In this document: one piece after another, positions 59,301-64,000 of the stretch
Position numbering within the stretch: the stretch's first letter is position 1
Layout: every line of letters begins with the position of its first letter
Assembly: GCA_024529925.1 (NCBI GenBank)
Contig: JAFEUB010000068.1
Location: 407,501-471,500, forward strand
Source of the DNA: Ophthalmolycus amberensis
Lineage: Eukaryota; Chordata; Actinopteri; Perciformes; Zoarcidae
Direction: 5' to 3'
Length of the DNA stretch: 64,000 nucleotides
Translations under genes and position numbers: made by a program
Notes under the pieces: generated by a model
Databases searched by the model: none
What the model was told of the DNA's origin: nothing
The model's input: the letters and a program-made list of their open reading frames with translations, nothing else

Positions 59301-62300
59301 TTCCTCCAGGTAGTTTATCCGGGTCTGATCGACTGACAGACCCTTCTGCTTGGGATCGTTCTGTGATTGGCTCTTCTTCATGTGGTAGCCGATGGCCTTC
59401 CTCAGATCTTTCTCCCGCATGTTCCTCAACAAGGTGGATGACACAAAGTTCTCTATGCCCCACGTCTTCCTAGAGCAAACACAAAAACACAGACTGAGAG
59501 AGAGGGTCTGTTTGTGTGTACAAGACTAATAGAGCGCTGAAGGATGTGTGAATTTACAATACATGTGATTGGAATAGCATCCCAAAACCCCTTTTGTTCC
59601 TTGAAGACTATAACAGTTCCAATAATGAAATGCATCCTTGATGCTCATTGAGTGCTAAAAGACTGCAGTTGTTCTATTCAACAAAAAACATTCAGTTGTC
59701 CAGTAAATATTTATTTTTGTCCCGCCAAAAAGATAGGACCTCCACAGGTTCTGCGGTAAAGTCCTTTGTTAATTATAGTTTAATTTAGTGGATATGAATA
59801 GAATTTTAACTGTGCGTGTGTGTCTCACGTGATTATCTTTAAGTTGGTCTTTGGTGACTGTCCACAGCTCGCCAATCTCTCCTGGATGTGCAGCGCAGCG
59901 AGTCGCAGGGCGGTGTTACACCTCATCTCTATTGCAAAGCGCTCCTGCAGCACATCATTCACTCCCTAACACACACAAAATGTACAAAACGGTACAAATG
60001 GTGAAAACAGACACAGAAAAAAAACGCATTTCAGGACCATATATGGTTTGTAAACTACTTGCATGTCTCAAACTGAAAAACTTTCAGTTTGTTGATTTAC
60101 ATCACGGTGAAATGTGTCAACTGCAACAATAACTGGACTTTAAGAGGTGTCACACAACTTCACTCGAGGGTAAGTTAAGGGTATAATGGAAAACCTACGA
60201 ACTATCAAAACAGATTAGAGATAGGAAGAGTTAACTTCCGCCTGGAGATTAATGGTGGGTCTGAAGTTCATCGATCTACCTGCAGGTAGAGGTACTCAAA
60301 GCCTGTGTGATCCTCCTGCAGCAGCGTTTGGAGGGTTTTGGGCATGAAACAAACACGGAACAGACATCTGTAGTCGTGGGCCTCTTTCTTCTGGACCACC
60401 TGAACACACACACACACACACACACACACATTGCTCCAAATGTATTGCTTTGAATTCAGTTAAAAGCAGTCACAGATTAAACCTCAAATGCAGCTTTAGT
60501 GTAGATTTAGATATAGATGTACGTAAAACAAGAGTTAGTGTGTGTGTGTGTACCTGCTGTATCCTCTCCTCTTCATGTAGCAGCAGTAGTTTGGAAATGC
60601 TGTGTTGCTGCTCCAGCACCAGGGAGAAGTGTTCAATATGGCTCAGAGGAAGCTTTTCCTTGAGTGTCATCACAATGTCCTGATGCACAGGGAAGAACAT
60701 TACCTCTTGAGAGACAATATTTTATGACATCAGGAAACATAACTGCTGAGGTGAGCTGATCTGAGGTTTGTCGGTCTCAATGGAGCACGATAAGGTCTGC
60801 GTAGTTGGCAAATCAAGGAAGCTGATGCACAGTATATATCATACTGATACAAAATGAGAGAGGGAGCGAATCAGTTGTAGCTTTTAAATCAGATCATAAA
60901 TACAATCCAATATCATCTCAGTTCTATAGTTACATTAAATATAAGGCTTACTGCAAACTTTAAACTATATCAGCACAGTATGGTCGTAAAAATTACCACC
61001 GTTTTTGACTTGATTAAGAATCACAGAAAAATACTTCCATTCCAGAATGAACCTCAGCTTCATCTCTGAACTCCCAAAACTCTATTTATAGTATCCAGTA
61101 GAAAATTAATAAATAAGAGGAATCAATATGGTAGACTGTATCACTGCATAGTACCTTGACTGTGGTGCTGGGGTCAAATTTAAAGGCCTTGGTCTGCCCG
61201 TTCTCCAGATAGACCTTCAGAACATTAGGCAGGAAGAGCAGCGAGTTGCCCTGCAAAGCAGACATGGGGTCAAGGGAAGTGTCAAATGAAACTGTGAGCA
61301 TTGTAACATTTGGTGGTTCATTCAAGGGCATTGTAAGTAACAGCCTGACAGCCTGATATGAGATAGAGTCAAGAAAAGAAAGCAGTTTGTGTCTCTGTGT
61401 TTGAGTCAGACAGCAGATTTATTCAGACTGTTCAGAATGGGCTGAATGCTTGGCCTGTGGTGTTGCAGCTTGCTCATACAAACAACTTCACACTCAACAC
61501 TGTGCTTCCTTTGGTCCTCAGCAATTCACCTGCCATGACGCGGTAGCATCATACACCCAAGCTACTACCTACTCACATTGTGAAACAACAGTGAAATACA
61601 CTCTGGTTCACAAGATAAAAAAACACCAGGGGCAGACTTTACCTTTAGCCAAGGAAGGTAACCTGGGCCTCGGACCCCAAACTGAAAGGGCCCCCTAACA
61701 GCTATAGATTTATTACAATGTTCAGATTTTATGTTTTTATTCAGGAACAATAATTCCTCAACGGGTTTCAGCTTTGGGCGTCATCAATGACGGCACTGTT
61801 CCAAAACGATACGGCACAGCGCATTACATCACTAGGTGCTTCTGCTATGTCTTCTATATAAATGCTCTGAATGTTGTATATTGGTCCTTTAAAGTTGGAA
61901 TAAAATAACACATCCAGGTGTTTGGACCAAGGGAGGACTGCAATTCTGTATGCCGATTGTCAATATTCTGGAAATTTGGTTAAAATCTGTGCTACATTTG
62001 GCCTTGACAAATAATGACGTAATGTGTTTCAATCTGCTATTGTTATGCAAATAATATCGCTAATTCTGCAGCCTTGTATATCAAGATGATATAACTAAAG
62101 AGCACCAGTCAAAGCTTAAATGGGGGAAATCCATATGGAAAACATGATGGACAAATTACTTTTCTGTTTGCTTCATGTATTAATTTAAGTGATTCTACAG
62201 TCTCATCGCTCCACACAGAGCTGATGCTTTCTCTCCTGCTATTTTTAGTCTCTTCAGTGAAGATTCAGGGGGCGTTTAAGTCACATGCTTCATATTTGTC

Positions 62301-63972
62301 ATGATATTTCTTAAATCTGTTTCCGGGCACTTTGGCACATTTTACTTTTGATCTTCGATAGACTAAAAATGCACGTAAAAACAAGTGCATGGAAATGCCT
62401 CTGCTGATATGAATTTCAGTTTTATTGGAATATAATTGAATTGCCTTTATACCTAATAATAATTGTAATTTCAAGCCAGATAAAAAAAAACAATTACACC
62501 AGGAAAGAGAGAGATAAGCTTTGTCTCATTTTACGCTCTTCTCTCAGAGTTTTTTTACCATCATCTTGCCTGTTTCTGTCTGCCCAGCCTGCTCACTGTG
62601 GTGAGTCATCTTAAGTGTTTTTCTGTAGTGACACTGTGATGTAATACAACATTACATTAATGTCTGTATGTTTTAAAGTTCAAATGGAGAGCTTTCAAAT
62701 TTTAAACAACTCCTCCCTTGTCACCCTCCCATCCAGCATGTCCCCCCCCCCCCCCCCTCTTCTCTACCTCTTTCCCTTCTCTGATGCTTATTGTCCTGTA
62801 ATCACAGACATTAGGACTGGAGGATGAGGCAGATATCGATCCGTGTTTTCTCTGAAATTAGTAATGGCCACTCAAGATTCTGTGGTTTTCCTCCTCCAGC
62901 TAATTTCACATCCGCTGGCAGGATGAGAACCCTGACCAACCAGAGCCAGGCTTATAAGAGAATACTGACCAATTATAAAACATCCCTCCTCGTCATTGTG
63001 CAACGCTACAACTAGTAAGAATAAATCACATTTTAAAACACTTTGCAAAGCGAACTTTAAATCCATCGTTGTTTACATCCATGTTTGCTAGCTTCTTCCA
63101 CTTCATGTTATGACCATCTGTTGATCAGTGGCATAGTGTGAAACCACTGCATGCACGGGTCACAAGATTGTGTATCGTGTCACCACCAGTGCACTCATGT
63201 GCAAAAACAGGACCCAGAGGAAGCGCTGCTCAAGGTTTAAAACTCCACAGCCAACCTTTAACTCAGCGGTACAAGCGAAAGGTGTTCAAAAGGTCTTTAT
63301 ACCTGTCTACAGCAAAATAATATACATGGTTTAAAGTTTAAAAATGAATGTGAAGAATACCACTTGTCTTAAGGAAATACTGCAAACAGATAATAATAAT
63401 AAGCTAACATTGAAGAGAGGGATGGGGGATCTAAAGCTGATTTGTAAGCTATTGAAGGGTAGAGAATAACAGTATCCCATGTTCTCTCACTCACCTGAGA
63501 GTGTCCATTAACTTCAACTTCCTCAGCAAAGTGAACTTTCACAGGGTTGGACCTGAGCTTGGCCCTCTTCTCTGGTGTGATGAATGATGACTTTGGGCCC
63601 TGCGGGGGGGGGGGGGGGGGGGGGGGGTTACAAATCAATAAATCAGCTTGTCATAGTGTTTCTTTTAAAATTATTTAGTAAGACTCAATATTGTACAGAT
63701 ACTATTTTGGCGCAGCAATGTAAAGTGCTTATATGAGGAAAATGAAAAGACACACAGCCCGTTGCTTTTGCATGCATGCAGAAATTTTACCAAACGCATT
63801 TCATTATTGAATGGTTTGAGATTAGAAAACATGTTTTTCTTTGGTGGACTTCTAAGACTTACAGGGAAGGACATTTTGCCAGCTTCAATGTCACTGACAC
63901 ATTGCAAATCGTTGCCTTCATTACTGCAGAGCCAGTTAGTGGTGGATGGTGGATTGAAAGCCCCAGAAGAAA
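50397..63972 (-). CDS. frmpd1: FRMPD1 (FERM and PDZ domain-containing 1), 3' eleven exons
   Basis: FRMPD1 is a cortical scaffold known to bind the G-protein regulators GPSM1/AGS3 and LGN. Exons: 63863-63972, 63495-63599, 61155-61250, 60554-60679, 60280-60399, 59829-59965, 59250-59469, 58942-59124, 56783-56927, 55387-56670, 50397-53908. All have GT/AG borders and consistent phases. They give about 2011 residues plus stop, already longer than the human protein as I recall it (about 1580), although the first exon(s) and the PDZ domain lie right of the window. FERM landmarks: KVHFAEEV, NVLKVYLENGQTKAFKF, EYLYLQ, LQERFAIEM, ALRLAALHIQER, TLLRNM, FGGKSFSATMM and LVGARYGVSQ. The 1284-bp exon is acidic, Lys/Glu- and Ser-rich. 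The 3.5-kb last exon is largely disordered, with repeated GPIKNTP-like motifs (51590-51740), and ends in a conserved region (EARWLMSGCQKVV to LLAKQCTALTASVFCLTQLF). Paralog (a/b) not determined. Confidence 0.94.
54350..55080 (-). repeat. TACTTAAGTA-type teleost repeat in FRMPD1 intron
   Basis: The right end reads, on the minus strand, GGTGGTGGAAAGTAACTAAG then ACGTACTCAAGTACTG. The left part holds AAGTAAAAGTACTTAAGTTT. This is the signature of a non-autonomous repeat abundant in fish. A small hAT element (54568-54866) is inserted in it. Confidence 0.7.
54568..54866. mobile_element. Small hAT MITE nested in the previous repeat
   Basis: Ends CAGTGGTACCAAGGTTG and, inverted, CAGTTGTTCCCAACCTTT. 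Flanks GTTAAATT (54560-54567) and GTTTAATC (54867-54874) agree at 6 of 8 positions, fitting an aged 8-bp target duplication. No coding sequence. Confidence 0.7.
57190..58670. repeat. Long-inverted-repeat MITE-like element in FRMPD1 intron
   Basis: The left arm (about 57190-57500, with TACCTGTAGTGCTATTTATC and AATCTAGATTG) is mirrored by the right arm (about 58440-58670, with AATCTAGATTGATAAATAGC and ACTACAGGTAAGATGG). The interior of about 900 bp has no recognisable transposase. The shorter element at 7960-8345 is related. Confidence 0.75.
60403..60432. repeat. (CA)n microsatellite beside an FRMPD1 acceptor
   Basis: An AC dinucleotide run just upstream (gene sense) of the exon at 60280-60399. 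On the gene strand it is (GT)n followed by TTCAG. A second GT run at about 60538-60552 abuts the donor of the exon at 60554-60679. Confidence 0.9.
61251..63494. other. FRMPD1 intron without recognisable genes
   Basis: AT-rich intron of 2.2 kb. A run of C (about 62742-62757) and scattered short ORFs are present. A segment near 61620-61700 (CCTGGGCCTCGGACCCCAAA) resembles a dispersed DNA-transposon terminus, but no partner end was found. Confidence 0.55.
63604..63627. repeat. G24 homopolymer next to an FRMPD1 splice acceptor
   Basis: Twenty-four consecutive G on the plus strand. On the gene strand this is C24 followed by GCAG at the start of the exon ending at 63495. It therefore occupies the place of the polypyrimidine tract. 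Confidence 0.95.
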
Positions 63973-64000
63973 CTGACAAAACAATCCTCCTACTCTTATA

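Overview
The window is a piece of a teleost fish nuclear genome. The genes are split by introns with GT/AG borders, the encoded proteins match vertebrate families, and the space between them is filled with repeats typical of ray-finned fish: Tc1-like and hAT DNA transposons, MITE-like elements, a LINE reverse transcriptase scrap, GATA/GATG microsatellites and endogenous retroviruses.

Layout from left to right. (1) 1-2600 holds simple-sequence DNA: a CT-rich array, an ACT trinucleotide array, and a duplicated unique segment on either side of the ACT array. (2) 2655-5137, minus strand: five exons of a high-affinity choline transporter-like gene (SLC5A7 type). It runs off the left edge and shows three separate defects. 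(3) 7563-20171, minus strand: a complete, apparently intact 16-exon SLC47A (MATE) organic cation/proton exchanger of 580 residues. All exon phases agree. Its introns contain minisatellites and at least two DNA transposons with matching 8-bp target duplications. (4) 20200-26900: a graveyard of repeats containing two decayed SLC47A fragments on opposite strands. (5) 26988-38047: a full-length endogenous retrovirus on the minus strand (ERV-A) with two 773-bp LTRs, an ACTG target duplication and frameshifted gag, pol and env. (6) 38154-47520: a second retrovirus on the plus strand (ERV-B). Its gag and env reading frames are open but almost all of pol is missing. It lies inside a tandem duplication of about 1.48 kb that also copied part of an ERV-A LTR and a RasGAP-like exon. 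(7) 50397 to the right edge, minus strand: the FERM-domain exons and the long C-terminal exons of FRMPD1. Its PDZ-encoding 5' end lies outside the window.

The host genes do not form a functional cluster. SLC47A exports organic cations, SLC5A7 imports choline and FRMPD1 is a membrane-cytoskeleton scaffold. The most unusual part is 37.6-47.5 kb, where two unrelated retroviruses, a tandem duplication and a pol-less gag/env provirus are combined. All exon coordinates were worked out by hand from splice sites and reading phase. No database search or computation was run.
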